A stretch of DNA of 64,000 nt from Spirochaeta isovalerica (lineage in GTDB: Bacteria; Spirochaetota; Spirochaetia; DSM-2461), in contig NZ_JACHGJ010000001.1 of the NCBI RefSeq assembly GCF_014207565.1, forward strand, positions 124,001-188,000. The letters run 5' to 3'. The notes below the pieces were generated by a model that saw only the letters and a list, made by a program, of their open reading frames with translations, searched no databases and was not told where the DNA came from. Position numbers and translations under genes: made by a program. The first letter of the stretch is position 1; each line of letters opens with the position of its first letter. Shown piece by piece: positions 44,474 through 54,887 of this stretch.

Positions 44474-47115
44474 CCGAACCAGAATCGGTCTTTTCTTCTT
44501 CTGTACAAAGTCTCCTGTTTCCCCTTATCAATTTTAAGTCTTAAATCTATCAGATCTTCTGCTTCCGATATCTCTTTCTTGATCGTTTTCCGTCCAGACA
44601 GAAGCCGTATGACGATATTGGCCAGGAAAAGGATCAAAGCTGCCATAACAAGCGGTTCTTTCATATCTTTTGTTCCGCTTTTGTCTTCCGAATCTATAAT
44701 GGAAAAATCGGGATTTCCGGTGTTGATAAGTGTTCCGCCGGTAAATTCAGCCAGTTCGACCAGAAGAGAAAAGTCTTCGTTCATTGGCCTGAATTCAGAA
44801 GAGTAGGGGATGCTTATTCCTGTCACTTCCGGTTCAATCCTGTTTTCTTTGTCATAAACAGTAATGAGACTCGTTCCTTCTGCAGGTAAATCAAAAGAGG
44901 CTCTGTAAAGTCCCGGTCCTCTCTGAAAAACGTCGAGAATTTGTTCCGATCCGTCGGGAGAGGTTATAATGGCCTGCAAATTCAGCTTATTTATGTAGTT
45001 TGATTCTTTGTCTTCAGCATTGATGACCAGAATGCGATGATTGCCCGTTCCGGAAAAAGAGAAGGTGAGATTCTGCTCCGTTACCGGCCGTTCCACCCAT
45101 CGGATCAATTGGGCTGCGAACCGGGGGAATTTATCCCAGGACACCAGTCGGCTCCCCCATCTTCCTGAAAAATCGGAACTCCATGAAGCTGTCTTGCCCA
45201 ATCCGTAATTCCAGGCAGATAAGAGCGGATGGTTTTCATTGGACGTGAGGATATGCATGGCTCCGGATTTGGGATAGGTTAGAACAAAACCGTCAAGAGC
45301 CGGGAAGGGTTCGTCCATTCCTTCTATGATTTCGTGCCGGATGCTTTCTCCGGGAAGGAATGTCTCTTCGACTATGTGCGCCCTTGAAACGATAAACGAC
45401 TCAGATGCGAATATGCGCGGAACATCCCGAATATCTGAAGAATAATAGCTCCTTCCTCCTCCCCATAGGGCAATGTTTTCCATAAGATCTCTGTCAGAAT
45501 CCATACCTACTGAAACAGTGGATACGGTAATGCCTTGGTCTCCGATCTCTTTAGTCAAGCTTTCAAACTCGCCGTCTTCGGAAAGTCCGTCAGAGAGGAT
45601 TATCATATGGCGAACCGCCGAGTCTGATGAAAGAAGTTCCTTGTATGCCGCTTCCATGGCGGGGTAGAGCGAAGTTCCGCCTTTGGGTTCGACGAGCATC
45701 AGCTGGTTTCGGATGGCATCGACTTCTTTTGCCTCGATCATGGGAACGGCAAAGTAGAAATCTGTATCGAAAGCAATTATCCCGACCCTGTAGAAAGGAT
45801 TGAGTATCTCTACAGCTTCCATAACGGCTTCTTTCGCCACATCCAGTTTGATCACACCTCTTTCGACAGCGCTTTTCATACTGCCGGAGCGGTCGATAAC
45901 CATAATCATTGTCAAGCTTGGAATTTGAAGCGACGAGGTCACATCCATATCGACGGGGAGAATTTCTTCCAGCGGAGTATCGTAGTAGCCTCCGGCTCCG
46001 AAGCTTTTATTGCCTCCGACCATGATGAAACCGCCGCCTTTGTTCTTAACATAATCCTTGATCAATTCCATTGTGGAAATCGATACGGAGCCTGAGGGTA
46101 TGTTGTCAAATATGATGCTCTCATATTCCAGCAGTCTCCCTGCCGTTCCCGGAATCATGCGCGGTTTCACTATGTCGGAGTCTATATTCTGAACAGCCAG
46201 TGCCTCAGCCAGGTACGGGCTGTCCGATTCGCTGACGATCATGATTTTAGGTTCTCCCGAAACGGTTACGGGAACCGTCATGGAATTATTTTCCATATAG
46301 GTATCGGTGTCCGGCTCTATCAGGGCTCTGTACTCATGAATCCCCGCTTCCTCAAGTCTCGACGAGTAGGTGAATGTGTTCAAACCGTTATAGATTTGTA
46401 TCCGCTCTTCACCCATATAGGTTCCGTCGCGGAAAAATGTCACTCTTGCCGCGGTCCGGACGGTGCTTCCGACTATGAGGGTGTAATCGTGGATCTGATT
46501 TACTGAGATCTTACCCGGTACAATGAAATCCTGGATATACACTTCCGACTCAGGTTTTTCAGAGTAGAGGGGAACCGTATAAATTCTGATTCCCGCTGAA
46601 GCCGCTCTGACAGCGGCGTTCCTGCCGTTCCCCAGATTTTCCAGTCCGTCGGAAAATAATAAAATGGATCTTTTCCCTTCTTCCGGAAACATCCCGATGG
46701 CTTTGTATATTGCTTCTTCAATATTGGTGGCTCTTCCCGAAACTCTTGACTCCCATGTCACATGCCGCAGATTGTTCTGGAGATTCCGTTCAATCATTCC
46801 CTCATTTCCGAAAAGGACTATTCCGGCAAAATCTTCAGGTTCCAGCTCGCTTAATCTGCTGTTGATGATTTCGGCTGCTTCCTCTCTCGCTTTCGCCGAA
46901 ACGCTGTCCGATACATCAATTACAAAAATCGTGTAGTCTCTGCTCTTTTCTCTGATGATTCCGAATCCTGCCAAAGCCAGAACCAGGAATGTGAAGCTGA
47001 GAAAATAGAGAATGATCGAGGCTCTGGCGCTTTTATCACGACGTTTTTTACGGAATTTTATGAGGAAGTAAACAGGGATTAGCATGAGAAGCAGATAGAG
47101 GGGAGCTGTTACCAT
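44470..47115 (-). CDS. Membrane protein with two VWA domains and a GATase-like domain (BatA/B-type)
   Basis: About 881 residues from the ATG at 47115, preceded by AGGAGG; an ATG at 47136 is less well placed. Two membrane helices near the N-terminus precede the first VWA domain with MIDAS DVSDS (near 63). A glutamine-amidotransferase-like domain (about 325-385, DYVKNKGGGFIMVGG) and a second VWA domain with MIDAS DRSGS (near 407) follow. A membrane helix lies near the C-terminus. It belongs to the Bat-type operon that also encodes MoxR and DUF58. Such proteins likely act on envelope stress or complex assembly with the MoxR chaperone. The start overlaps the upstream gene by 7 bases. Confidence 0.85.
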   Translation of the reverse strand: MVTAPLYLLLMLIPVYFLIKFRKKRRDKSARASIILYFLSFTFLVLALAGFGIIREKSRDYTIFVIDVSDSVSAKAREEAAEIINSRLSELEPEDFAGIVLFGNEGMIERNLQNNLRHVTWESRVSGRATNIEEAIYKAIGMFPEEGKRSILLFSDGLENLGNGRNAAVRAASAGIRIYTVPLYSEKPESEVYIQDFIVPGKISVNQIHDYTLIVGSTVRTAARVTFFRDGTYMGEERIQIYNGLNTFTYSSRLEEAGIHEYRALIEPDTDTYMENNSMTVPVTVSGEPKIMIVSESDSPYLAEALAVQNIDSDIVKPRMIPGTAGRLLEYESIIFDNIPSGSVSISTMELIKDYVKNKGGGFIMVGGNKSFGAGGYYDTPLEEILPVDMDVTSSLQIPSLTMIMVIDRSGSMKSAVERGVIKLDVAKEAVMEAVEILNPFYRVGIIAFDTDFYFAVPMIEAKEVDAIRNQLMLVEPKGGTSLYPAMEAAYKELLSSDSAVRHMIILSDGLSEDGEFESLTKEIGDQGITVSTVSVGMDSDRDLMENIALWGGGRSYYSSDIRDVPRIFASESFIVSRAHIVEETFLPGESIRHEIIEGMDEPFPALDGFVLTYPKSGAMHILTSNENHPLLSAWNYGLGKTASWSSDFSGRWGSRLVSWDKFPRFAAQLIRWVERPVTEQNLTFSFSGTGNHRILVINAEDKESNYINKLNLQAIITSPDGSEQILDVFQRGPGLYRASFDLPAEGTSLITVYDKENRIEPEVTGISIPYSSEFRPMNEDFSLLVELAEFTGGTLINTGNPDFSIIDSEDKSGTKDMKEPLVMAALILFLANIVIRLLSGRKTIKKEISEAEDLIDLRLKIDKGKQETLYRRRKDRFWFG

Positions 47116-48953
47116 TTTGCCTCCTGGAACATCCATTCCGTGGAAAGTGCAGCGAGAGCCAGTATAAGGAGAAGTGACATAAGGGGGAATTTGTATTCTC
47201 CTGTCTTTTCCTCCCGGTCCTCTTCGGTAACCTCAGGAAAGCGGGAAGAGATATCTGATTCGTCACTGTTGTTAAGGTTTACCGAGAAAAACTGAAAGTC
47301 GTCTCCATACTCGACTTTATAAAGCCCCGTATGTACCGTTTCTATAAACCGGTTTCCTTCATTTGTCAGTTTTTGTCCAGTTGGAAGGGTCACGTTAGCT
47401 GTTCTGTATAATGGATCGGGAATTCCGACGCTTAAAGGTTCACCGGTACCGGACTGATTTATCTCTTTTCTTGCATAACCTTCGGTAAGCCAATTTACGG
47501 CATTGCTTATAAGTACGGGAAATGAGGAGTTCAAGGGGAGATCGCTGTCCGTAAGATCAAATGGTATATAGACAAATTTCAGAAAACGGCTTTCGAGGGC
47601 ATATAAAAGCCCGGTGTTGCCTCCGGAAACGAGCTCTCTGATGTTCGGTCCGGCCAGAGGAGCCCGGGCCTGCAAAATCGAAATACCCGAAAGATCCAGA
47701 GAGTCAGTGACAGGGTGTCGTTCTGAGATCGCGACAGCCTGGGGTCTGACTTTGTCCCTCTCGTCTCTAATGCCCGACGGAAGAATATCTATATACATAA
47801 AGCGGCCGTTTGGATTATTTTTCCGGGGAGGGATTCTGTCATATATTACAAGATCAAAATTATCAGGGATATCCTGCATGGGTATTCCCGCTGAATTATA
47901 GAGCATCGGAACCGTATTTGCCGCAATTGATTCATCGTTTCCCTGCATTCCGGAAAATCTCTCCAGGTATATTTCAGGTATGGATTCCAGGGCTTTTTCC
48001 AGAAAGAAATTCCCCGGGGTGACGAGAAGAATCCTTTTTCGGCTGTTGGAGCTTATATAAGCCGACGCTCTGTTATCGCTATCGAGTAAATCTTTCCCTT
48101 TCAGCACCGCACTGATTTCCGATTCCGGTTCAGCTTCTAGTTCTATAATCTCCCTTGTATCTGACCAGGGGTCCAGATTCCCGCTCAAAATCTCAATGAT
48201 TTCATTTCCGGTCATGATTTCAGCCTCGAACTCAACTGACTCATCTGAAAAATTACTGATCTGGAGATAGAGTTCATAGCTTTTGCTGTTGGCTTTCTCT
48301 CTCAAGTAGAAATCGGTCAGGGCTGTATTGCCAGTGTATTCTTTTCCGGCGCGGATAAATTTAAAATTATCCGTTTCTGAAGGCAGATAATCGAATGCTC
48401 CATCGCTGATCATTATGATCGAACCTTCCGGCGTTACCGAGGCGCTGGCTATTTTCATGGCTTCTTCAATCCCGTTGACAAGATCTGTCGCCTCGATCGA
48501 ATTGATAGCGTCAATCAATTCATCATGGTTCTGACTGTAGGAACTGACTATCTTCGGCGGAAAGGATGAGGTTACGATCATAGCCTCGCCCAGAGAACCC
48601 CTGATGACATTGATAGCCTTTTCCTTTGCATCTTCGAGGCGGCTTTTTCCATCCTCCACTACATTCATACTGGCCGAATTGTCTATGAGAAGAACAGAAT
48701 TCTCTCGGCGCAGAGGAATAGTGAAAGGAACTTTTATATCTGCCAGGGACAGCGAAAGAATTGTCACTGTCAATATTTGAAGGAGGAGAATGAGGAAAGA
48801 GGGAATCCTGTATTTTCTTTTCTTTCGCACTTTTTCCCAGATTAGCAAAGAAGAAACTTTTGTCGATTCCATTCTTCGAAAAAGAATGTGGAGCAATATT
48901 ATCAATGGTATGAGCAGCAGAAGAAACAATGCGCCGCTGTTTCCGATGGTCAC
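47109..48953 (-). CDS. BatA-type VWA membrane protein
   Basis: 614 residues: an N-terminal BatA-like region with two membrane helices (about 7-25 and 54-75, GALFLLLLIPLIILLHILFRR), a VWA domain with MIDAS DNSAS (near 90-95), Ig-like segments, a GATase-like segment and a C-terminal helix (about 590-608). It overlaps the DUF58 gene by 4 bases. It forms with the next gene a pair of VWA membrane proteins, as in spirochaetal and Bacteroidetes aerotolerance operons. Confidence 0.85.
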   Translation of the reverse strand: MTIGNSGALFLLLLIPLIILLHILFRRMESTKVSSLLIWEKVRKKRKYRIPSFLILLLQILTVTILSLSLADIKVPFTIPLRRENSVLLIDNSASMNVVEDGKSRLEDAKEKAINVIRGSLGEAMIVTSSFPPKIVSSYSQNHDELIDAINSIEATDLVNGIEEAMKIASASVTPEGSIIMISDGAFDYLPSETDNFKFIRAGKEYTGNTALTDFYLREKANSKSYELYLQISNFSDESVEFEAEIMTGNEIIEILSGNLDPWSDTREIIELEAEPESEISAVLKGKDLLDSDNRASAYISSNSRKRILLVTPGNFFLEKALESIPEIYLERFSGMQGNDESIAANTVPMLYNSAGIPMQDIPDNFDLVIYDRIPPRKNNPNGRFMYIDILPSGIRDERDKVRPQAVAISERHPVTDSLDLSGISILQARAPLAGPNIRELVSGGNTGLLYALESRFLKFVYIPFDLTDSDLPLNSSFPVLISNAVNWLTEGYARKEINQSGTGEPLSVGIPDPLYRTANVTLPTGQKLTNEGNRFIETVHTGLYKVEYGDDFQFFSVNLNNSDESDISSRFPEVTEEDREEKTGEYKFPLMSLLLILALAALSTEWMFQEAKW

Positions 48954-49834
48954 CCTATCATTCCTCCTTCTCTCAAATATCTCAACAGGAAATCCTCAAT
49001 GGGAACCAGGTTGCCCGAGCGGATATAATCAATTCTTTTCTTCCGGCAGAAAAGCTCGATGGAGGAGAACCAGGAAGCCAGTTCCGTATCATATTCATCC
49101 ATAAATTTCTTATCTGCGGAAATACTCAGTTTCTCGCCGCTTTCCGCATCAATAAGTCTGTATGATCCGTAAAGCCGGGGAGACAATTCCTCTTCCGAAA
49201 GGACCTGGAGAACGATAACATCGAATTTGCGGTAAATGAGTGATAATAGACCCTCTTCATAACCCTTTGCATCCAGTAAGTCGGAGATGATAACGGCAGT
49301 TCCGGGTCTTTTGACTTTCAAGGCATATTCCCGGAGCGCCCTGTTAAACTCCGTCGAACCATCGGCTTCAATCGCTTCCAGGTAGGAGAACAGTGTTCGC
49401 AGGCTCGATAACCTTCTTTCGGGGACGTACATTTCTCCCATTCTGTCGGAGAAAGACGTTATTCCGACTCTATCGAGACTGTGGACTGCAATATAAGCCA
49501 GTGCTCCTGCTATTTTTTTTGCATAATCCATTTTTGCGGGGTTGCCGTCGTTCATGGAAAGGCTTGTATCCAGGAGAATATGGACAGACTGATCTTCCTC
49601 TCCGGAAAAAATCTTAATGAGCAGTTTTTCAAGACGCCCGTAGATATTCCAGTCTATATAGCGCAAATCATCACCGCTGTTATAATTGCGGTAATCGTGA
49701 AATTCCGTACTCATGCCTCTGTGTATCACTCTGTGTTCGCCTCTTACGGCCCCTTTGCGAAGTTTTTTACTGAGTATGGAGAACTGCTCAAGCTTTCTGA
49801 GGAAATCCCTGTCGAAGAGAATGGAATCGGTCAT
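48950..49834 (-). CDS. DUF58 protein (VWA-like)
   Basis: 294 residues with the DUF58 core: [30 protein letters not shown] (about 38-67), the DTSLSM MIDAS-like motif (near 89) and a C-terminal segment [26 protein letters not shown]58 proteins are the usual partner of MoxR ATPases and may present substrates to them. It sits directly after moxR with a 4-base overlap. Confidence 0.92.
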   Translation of the reverse strand: MTDSILFDRDFLRKLEQFSILSKKLRKGAVRGEHRVIHRGMSTEFHDYRNYNSGDDLRYIDWNIYGRLEKLLIKIFSGEEDQSVHILLDTSLSMNDGNPAKMDYAKKIAGALAYIAVHSLDRVGITSFSDRMGEMYVPERRLSSLRTLFSYLEAIEADGSTEFNRALREYALKVKRPGTAVIISDLLDAKGYEEGLLSLIYRKFDVIVLQVLSEEELSPRLYGSYRLIDAESGEKLSISADKKFMDEYDTELASWFSSIELFCRKKRIDYIRSGNLVPIEDFLLRYLREGGMIG

Positions 49835-50817
49835 AGCGACTTCAATATGGATTCGACAATGCTGTCGGGAGTTATGCTTTCTGCCTCGCCTTCGAAACTC
49901 AATATGATTCTGTGCCGGAGCGATGGATAAGCTGCCTTTTTGATATCCTCCATGCTTACATTGTAGCGGCCGCTTACCAGAGCGTATACTTTGCCTGCCA
50001 GAATCATGCTCTGCAGTCCACGGGGGGAGGCTCCGTATCTAATGAATCGACTGAAGGAACCGGCTTCCGATTCGGGATGGGTCGCCTTCAGCAGGGATAC
50101 GGCGAAGTCCCGTACTTCTTCGGGAACAGGAACGGAACGGATCAGAGCTTTCATGGAGGTTATTTTTTTCTCATCAGCAAGAACGTCAAGCTCCGGCATG
50201 GAAATGCCGGTGGTCAGATCCGCAATGCGGGCCAGCTCCCCGCTATCGGGATACCGGACAATCAGCTTGAAGAAGAAACGGTCCAGCTGTGCTTCGGGAA
50301 GAGGATAGGTCCCCTCCATTTCTATGGGGTTTTGCGTCGCCAGAACGATAAAAGGTTCATCCAGCTTATGAGAAACACCACCTACAGTCACCTGTCGTTC
50401 CTGCATCGCTTCAAGAAGGGCGGACTGAGTTTTGGGAGTCGCTCTGTTGATTTCGTCGGCCAGTATAACCTGGGAAAAGACCGGTCCGCTGCTGAAACGG
50501 ATGGAGTTGCTTCCTTCCTCGTCTTTCATTAGGACATTCGTTCCTATGATGTCGGCGGGCATAAGGTCGGGGGTGAACTGGATCCGCGATGTCTCCAGGC
50601 CCAAAACAGAACCCATCGTTTTTATCAGATGAGTCTTTCCCAGACCGGGAACACCTTCGATAAGTGCATGGCCCCCTGCGAGAAGACAGACGAGAATATT
50701 TTCCAGCAGCTCGCTATGCCCGATTACAGCTTTGGATATCTCATTCTTCAACAGTTCAAAGTTTGCGATAAAGGATTCGACATCCTCTTTCTTTATTTCC
50801 GCTGTTTCACTCATCAT
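49831..50817 (-). CDS. MoxR-family AAA+ ATPase
   Basis: 328 residues. Walker [10 protein letters not shown] (about 58-66), Walker [10 protein letters not shown] (near 122), and the MoxR signatures [22 protein letters not shown] and YGASPRG. These AAA+ ATPases act as metal-cofactor or folding chaperones together with VWA proteins. The start may be the first or second Met (ATGATG); GGAG lies upstream. It overlaps the upstream coiled-coil gene by 11 bases. Confidence 0.95.
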   Translation of the reverse strand: MMSETAEIKKEDVESFIANFELLKNEISKAVIGHSELLENILVCLLAGGHALIEGVPGLGKTHLIKTMGSVLGLETSRIQFTPDLMPADIIGTNVLMKDEEGSNSIRFSSGPVFSQVILADEINRATPKTQSALLEAMQERQVTVGGVSHKLDEPFIVLATQNPIEMEGTYPLPEAQLDRFFFKLIVRYPDSGELARIADLTTGISMPELDVLADEKKITSMKALIRSVPVPEEVRDFAVSLLKATHPESEAGSFSRFIRYGASPRGLQSMILAGKVYALVSGRYNVSMEDIKKAAYPSLRHRIILSFEGEAESITPDSIVESILKSL

Positions 50818-52285
50818 TCAACACTCCTATTGCCAGAAAATAATCCCGGATTACAGATTCATATCCCCGGGGCAGAATATCTTTATCCATAGCTGTTTCC
50901 AGCTGGTTTCTATATGAACGGATGACATCCATTTCTTCTCTCGTCGGTTCGACGATATGGGGAAGAGCTCTTATAAAGGATTTCATCTGTTCGCCCTCCT
51001 GCATGTCCCCTCTTATATTGTCTTCGTCATCAAATTCGCCGGATTGCTTTTTTTCTTTATAAGGTTCCATAAAATCCTGATTATCTGGCTGGTCGTCTCC
51101 GGGAGCCAGATCCGGATCGAAGTCGCCATTCCCTTCTTTTTCATAAAATGGCGACAGGGGATCGGTCTCTCCGTTCTGTTCATTTTTTTTGTTGTCTCCA
51201 TCGGTGTCACCGGGTTTCCCCTGAGAGCTCTCCGCTTCGTCGGAACTCTCTCCGGGGTTGCCCTGTTCACCATCGTCCAGTTCCGATACTTCGCTGGATG
51301 TCGATTCGCCGCCATTGTCATCTGTTTTTTCCTCCAGGTCTTCAATGGGGGCTCTATCCCGGATCCGGTCATCGGTCATTGAACCTTCGCCGTCTCCCGG
51401 AGATCCTTCGCGGCTTTCTCCTGCTCCGCCCAGACGGACGTCGGGTGTCAGAGAAAAAGTTTTCATCAGGCTCTCCAGAATATCACCCAGTTCATCGCCC
51501 ATTTCCCGTTTTCGCTGCAGCTGATAAATTTCATTGTCCGCTTCTTCATCGGTAAGAGATTTGCTCTCCTTGTTCACACCTTCCCTGGCCAGTTCCTCTA
51601 TTTTTGACTCAAGTTTTCTGCTGAGCTGCTCCACCTCTCTCTCAATAGCCTGCTGATTCATAAAACGGTCCTGAATTTTCTGCCCGAGCTTCCTGTACTC
51701 CTCCGCAAGATCTTCAAGATCCTTATCATTTTCATCGCTGTTGACAGCATCGATTCTTCCCGAGGCATCCAGAAGCGAATCGCCCATAGCTGTCTGTTCC
51801 CCGCTTATCTGCAGAAAGGAGAAACTGCTCATCCAGAGAAAAAGAAAAAGACCAGTCAATAGAGGAATAAAGGGATCTCTTCTGGAAAATCTGATGGGAA
51901 ATACCTCTATCGGCTTAATCCTGTCGCTCAGTCCGATGGCATCGCTCATGATGAGAGAGGAGTAGGGGTTCTCCGATTGGCCGAATTGAAAGGCGGCGCT
52001 CAGTTTCTGGTTAAGTCCGGCTTTTTCATCGGTTTCCTGAAGTATTGTCAAATGCGTTTCCAGGCCAAGAAATCCGTAAACGAAAGTGAGAATACAGACC
52101 GAAATAAGAGCCAAAAGGGGCAACCCGTATTCCATCCCGGTAAAGTACCGCAGGGGAAGGGCTGCAACGGAACCTATGATGAGGAGAATGAAAGATGTAA
52201 GCAGCAGATTCGTCGTAGCTCTGGTGATCCTCTTCTGCTTTATCAGCTGCTCTGCAAACAGGACCAGTTTATCTCTGCTTGTCAT
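50807..52285 (-). CDS. Membrane coiled-coil protein with acidic tail
   Basis: 492 residues. Three hydrophobic helices (about 22-45, 52-72, 132-152) precede a coiled coil (about 190-260, Glu/Lys-rich with heptads) and a long low-complexity acidic stretch rich in Gly, Asp, Glu and Ser (about 285-430). The C-terminus is helical. No enzyme motif is seen. Its place at the head of the moxR-DUF58-VWA set suggests it is the membrane partner of the MoxR complex. GGAG precedes the ATG. Confidence 0.75.
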   Translation of the reverse strand: MTSRDKLVLFAEQLIKQKRITRATTNLLLTSFILLIIGSVAALPLRYFTGMEYGLPLLALISVCILTFVYGFLGLETHLTILQETDEKAGLNQKLSAAFQFGQSENPYSSLIMSDAIGLSDRIKPIEVFPIRFSRRDPFIPLLTGLFLFLWMSSFSFLQISGEQTAMGDSLLDASGRIDAVNSDENDKDLEDLAEEYRKLGQKIQDRFMNQQAIEREVEQLSRKLESKIEELAREGVNKESKSLTDEEADNEIYQLQRKREMGDELGDILESLMKTFSLTPDVRLGGAGESREGSPGDGEGSMTDDRIRDRAPIEDLEEKTDDNGGESTSSEVSELDDGEQGNPGESSDEAESSQGKPGDTDGDNKKNEQNGETDPLSPFYEKEGNGDFDPDLAPGDDQPDNQDFMEPYKEKKQSGEFDDEDNIRGDMQEGEQMKSFIRALPHIVEPTREEMDVIRSYRNQLETAMDKDILPRGYESVIRDYFLAIGVLNDE

Positions 52286-53006
52286 GAATACTCCTGCTGT
52301 AAAGGTTTACGATCAGGCATATGGCCCCTGTAAGAAAGAAAGTAACACCTATCCATAGATAGACAGGACCGGATAAGGTTCTGATCAAATCGCGGGAATC
52401 CTGGAGTTTGATAAATAAAAGCATCAGATGGCTATCGGGAAAGAAATTGGGGCTGAGAAATACAATGACGACAGCGGAGAACCAGATAATCAGAGTCAGT
52501 ATCCAATGCTGTTTTTTGAATATGACAAAGAAGAAAAGCCCCAGAAGATAGAGATCGATAGTAACCATAATCATGAAAAGTATAATTGCGCCGAGATTGG
52601 CCGGGCTGATGGCCGAAACCGATCCGGCAACCATAAGGATGGGCATAAAGAGCAGATTCAGAAAAAGAGAGTAAAATAGGCCGTATGATAACCGTCCGGC
52701 GAGGAATGTTCCGGCTGTGATACCCGTATAGAGAAACCAGTCGTCCATTGATATGATTTTGGTATTCTGAATATTGGAAACGGCGGACTTTATTGTCAGG
52801 TAGGAAATAAACGTCAGAATGGTATAAAGGGCGATATTAAACATTTCCGGTTTGACCGATCTCGCGAGAAAGTAGGAGACCGGCTGGGAGGGGTAAAAGA
52901 GAAAGACGAGAAATGTTATAACCGCAAGTCCCGCAAGATGAAGTCTGAACATAAGGAAATTGATGAAGCCTGCTTTTATCTGCTCTTCAAACAAGGGATT
53001 AATCAT
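52269..53006 (-). CDS. Polytopic membrane protein, ABC-2-type permease-like
   Basis: 245 residues with six predicted membrane helices. The layout of an N-terminal cytoplasmic stretch and six helices fits ABC-2-type permeases of export or gliding systems. No cognate ATPase is encoded in the window. It overlaps both neighbours, so it belongs to the same operon. GGGGAAGG precedes the ATG. Confidence 0.65.
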   Translation of the reverse strand: MINPLFEEQIKAGFINFLMFRLHLAGLAVITFLVFLFYPSQPVSYFLARSVKPEMFNIALYTILTFISYLTIKSAVSNIQNTKIISMDDWFLYTGITAGTFLAGRLSYGLFYSLFLNLLFMPILMVAGSVSAISPANLGAIILFMIMVTIDLYLLGLFFFVIFKKQHWILTLIIWFSAVVIVFLSPNFFPDSHLMLLFIKLQDSRDLIRTLSGPVYLWIGVTFFLTGAICLIVNLYSRSIHDKQR

Positions 53007-54798
53007 ATGAGCCTTCCCCGGTAATCAATCTGTTGATAACTATGGAAACCGATTTGCTTTTCCATGTCTTATTGGAAAACTCCGCGGGAAAAAAAGGTTC
53101 ATTCAGAAAACCGCAGAATATGATATCGCTGTTTTCCATAAGATGATTGAGATACATATAGGCCGTCGTCAATCTCAGATCATCGCTGGTGTCGCTATGG
53201 GATTGGGCCATGAGATCATTGAGAAGAAAGGTTTTTTCTTCCCCGGGCAGAATTGTCTCAACTTTGTATATTTTATCTCCTTTCAGGAGAAACCCGTTGC
53301 GAATGGCTGAAGCCGACTTGTTGGAAACCGTAAGTGCCTCAGGGTGTAACGCATCACTTCTGAAGAAATCGCAAAGGCTTTCAGTTCTCTGCTCGAATCT
53401 GAATATCCGGGAAGACCACTGTTCCATATCTATGTTTTCAAAAGAGAGCTCCGGTTTATAGTTCAATCTTATGTTTTCATTGGTATCTCTTTTGACTATG
53501 GCCGATGTCGAATCAGGCAGAGTGATATCACTTCGGGTTCTGCCAGACGAACCGATCAGCAGATCCTTGTAATAAATCGCTTTTTCGGAAATGCCTTTTT
53601 GATAGACCAGGTTAATGTCCAGGGCGAAACTCTCTTTGCGGTAAGTACTGTTGAAAAGAATAATAAAAAGAGAGGAACTTAACAGAACAAGCAGCAGCAT
53701 AAGGAATGCTATATATCTGTAAATATTCTGACTCTCTTTCCGAAGCCGCACCAGAATGAGCATGGAAAAAGAAACAGATACGGACAGAAAAAGTACCAGC
53801 GCAACGTTGATTCTGTCCAGATAGGTAAACCCGGAATTGTCAAAGAGCCTTATATAGTCTTCCAGAAGAAACGGTTCATCCATTGATGATCGGAAAGTGT
53901 CTTCCTGAGGGACGGAAGAGTTAATCCTGTTCCAGATTTCCCCGATGCCGTCCCAATTCTGCAATGCGTTTACGGAATAATCATAGGGAAAAAAGAATAT
54001 GGAACCTTCTCCGGAACGGCTGAGGCTTCCCGCTTCGAAGCCGCTTTCAAGAAGAATCTTGTTTTCCTCCGGAGTCTCCGTGATATTAACGAGCAGATCC
54101 GAGCCGGAAATTCGTCTTAATCCTGTTATTTGTGACGGAAGGTAGTTCCTTTTCGAAGGGGAAGGGCTCTTGCCTCCCCAGACAGCCAGCACGCCTCCTG
54201 AACTGACCCATCCGCTTATGGCATCAAATTGATTATTGGTCAGCCTGTCGTAATATTCTCTATGCATGGATATTATCGAGGTTCCGCTGTATGCCATCGG
54301 AGAATCAGGCAGAGTGTCGGGATGGGGGAAGACCACATTTCTCCGGTCGAATACGGGATGTTCGGGAGGAAGAGATAAATCAGGATAGGGCGAGACGACA
54401 ATAATGAACTTCCCTCTGACGCCTTTCTGTTTCAGAGAAATCCTGTCATTAATCAATTCTTCTCCATCGGAAGTCAAAATCAGCGTAAGATCCCGGTTGT
54501 GATGTCCGATCGGTATGACAAAGGACAGCACTTTATCCGAACCTGCCGGCAGATCAACAGGTTTATTGTATTCTCTCATCTGTTCTGATGCTGTTCCGGA
54601 ATTATCCGTTATGACTTTTAAAACGCCGGTCACAGCAGGTCCCTTATTGCTGAGCCGCACCAGAAGGGGCGTCCATGCATTTTCTTCATAAAGACCGTTA
54701 AAACCGAGCATGGTACTGAAATCTATGCTCTGAGCATGAAGAAAAGAGCTAATGAGAAACAAAGCTGTAAGGCCGGTAATTCGTTGTTTCTTAAACAT
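52999..54798 (-). CDS. Exported membrane protein at the head of the Bat operon
   Basis: 599 residues with a signal peptide (ending LHAQ near 23). Residues 24-300 are beta-rich periplasmic, with a GATase-like segment (about 190-215, ISGWVSSGGVLAVWGG) as in Bat/GldG-type proteins. Two membrane helices follow (about 325-348 and 360-382), then a second periplasmic part. It is the first gene of the operon, 89 bases downstream of rsgA. Function is unknown; partnership with the ABC-2-like protein is inferred. Confidence 0.75.
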   Translation of the reverse strand: MFKKQRITGLTALFLISSFLHAQSIDFSTMLGFNGLYEENAWTPLLVRLSNKGPAVTGVLKVITDNSGTASEQMREYNKPVDLPAGSDKVLSFVIPIGHHNRDLTLILTSDGEELINDRISLKQKGVRGKFIIVVSPYPDLSLPPEHPVFDRRNVVFPHPDTLPDSPMAYSGTSIISMHREYYDRLTNNQFDAISGWVSSGGVLAVWGGKSPSPSKRNYLPSQITGLRRISGSDLLVNITETPEENKILLESGFEAGSLSRSGEGSIFFFPYDYSVNALQNWDGIGEIWNRINSSVPQEDTFRSSMDEPFLLEDYIRLFDNSGFTYLDRINVALVLFLSVSVSFSMLILVRLRKESQNIYRYIAFLMLLLVLLSSSLFIILFNSTYRKESFALDINLVYQKGISEKAIYYKDLLIGSSGRTRSDITLPDSTSAIVKRDTNENIRLNYKPELSFENIDMEQWSSRIFRFEQRTESLCDFFRSDALHPEALTVSNKSASAIRNGFLLKGDKIYKVETILPGEEKTFLLNDLMAQSHSDTSDDLRLTTAYMYLNHLMENSDIIFCGFLNEPFFPAEFSNKTWKSKSVSIVINRLITGEGSYD

Positions 54799-54841
54799 TT
54801 TAATCTAAGATAAACTCTAAACCGGTGTATGAAGGGACGCA

Positions 54842-54880
54842 AGAAAAAAAAGCCCCGGCAAAAGGCAGGCTTATGCCGGG
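54842..54880 (-). terminator. Terminator after rsgA
   Basis: On the minus strand, CCCGGCA (54880-54874) pairs with TGCCGGG (54860-54854), and a run of Ts (as A on the plus strand, 54843-54851) follows. It separates rsgA from the Bat operon. Confidence 0.8.
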
Positions 54881-54887
54881 ACTGTCA

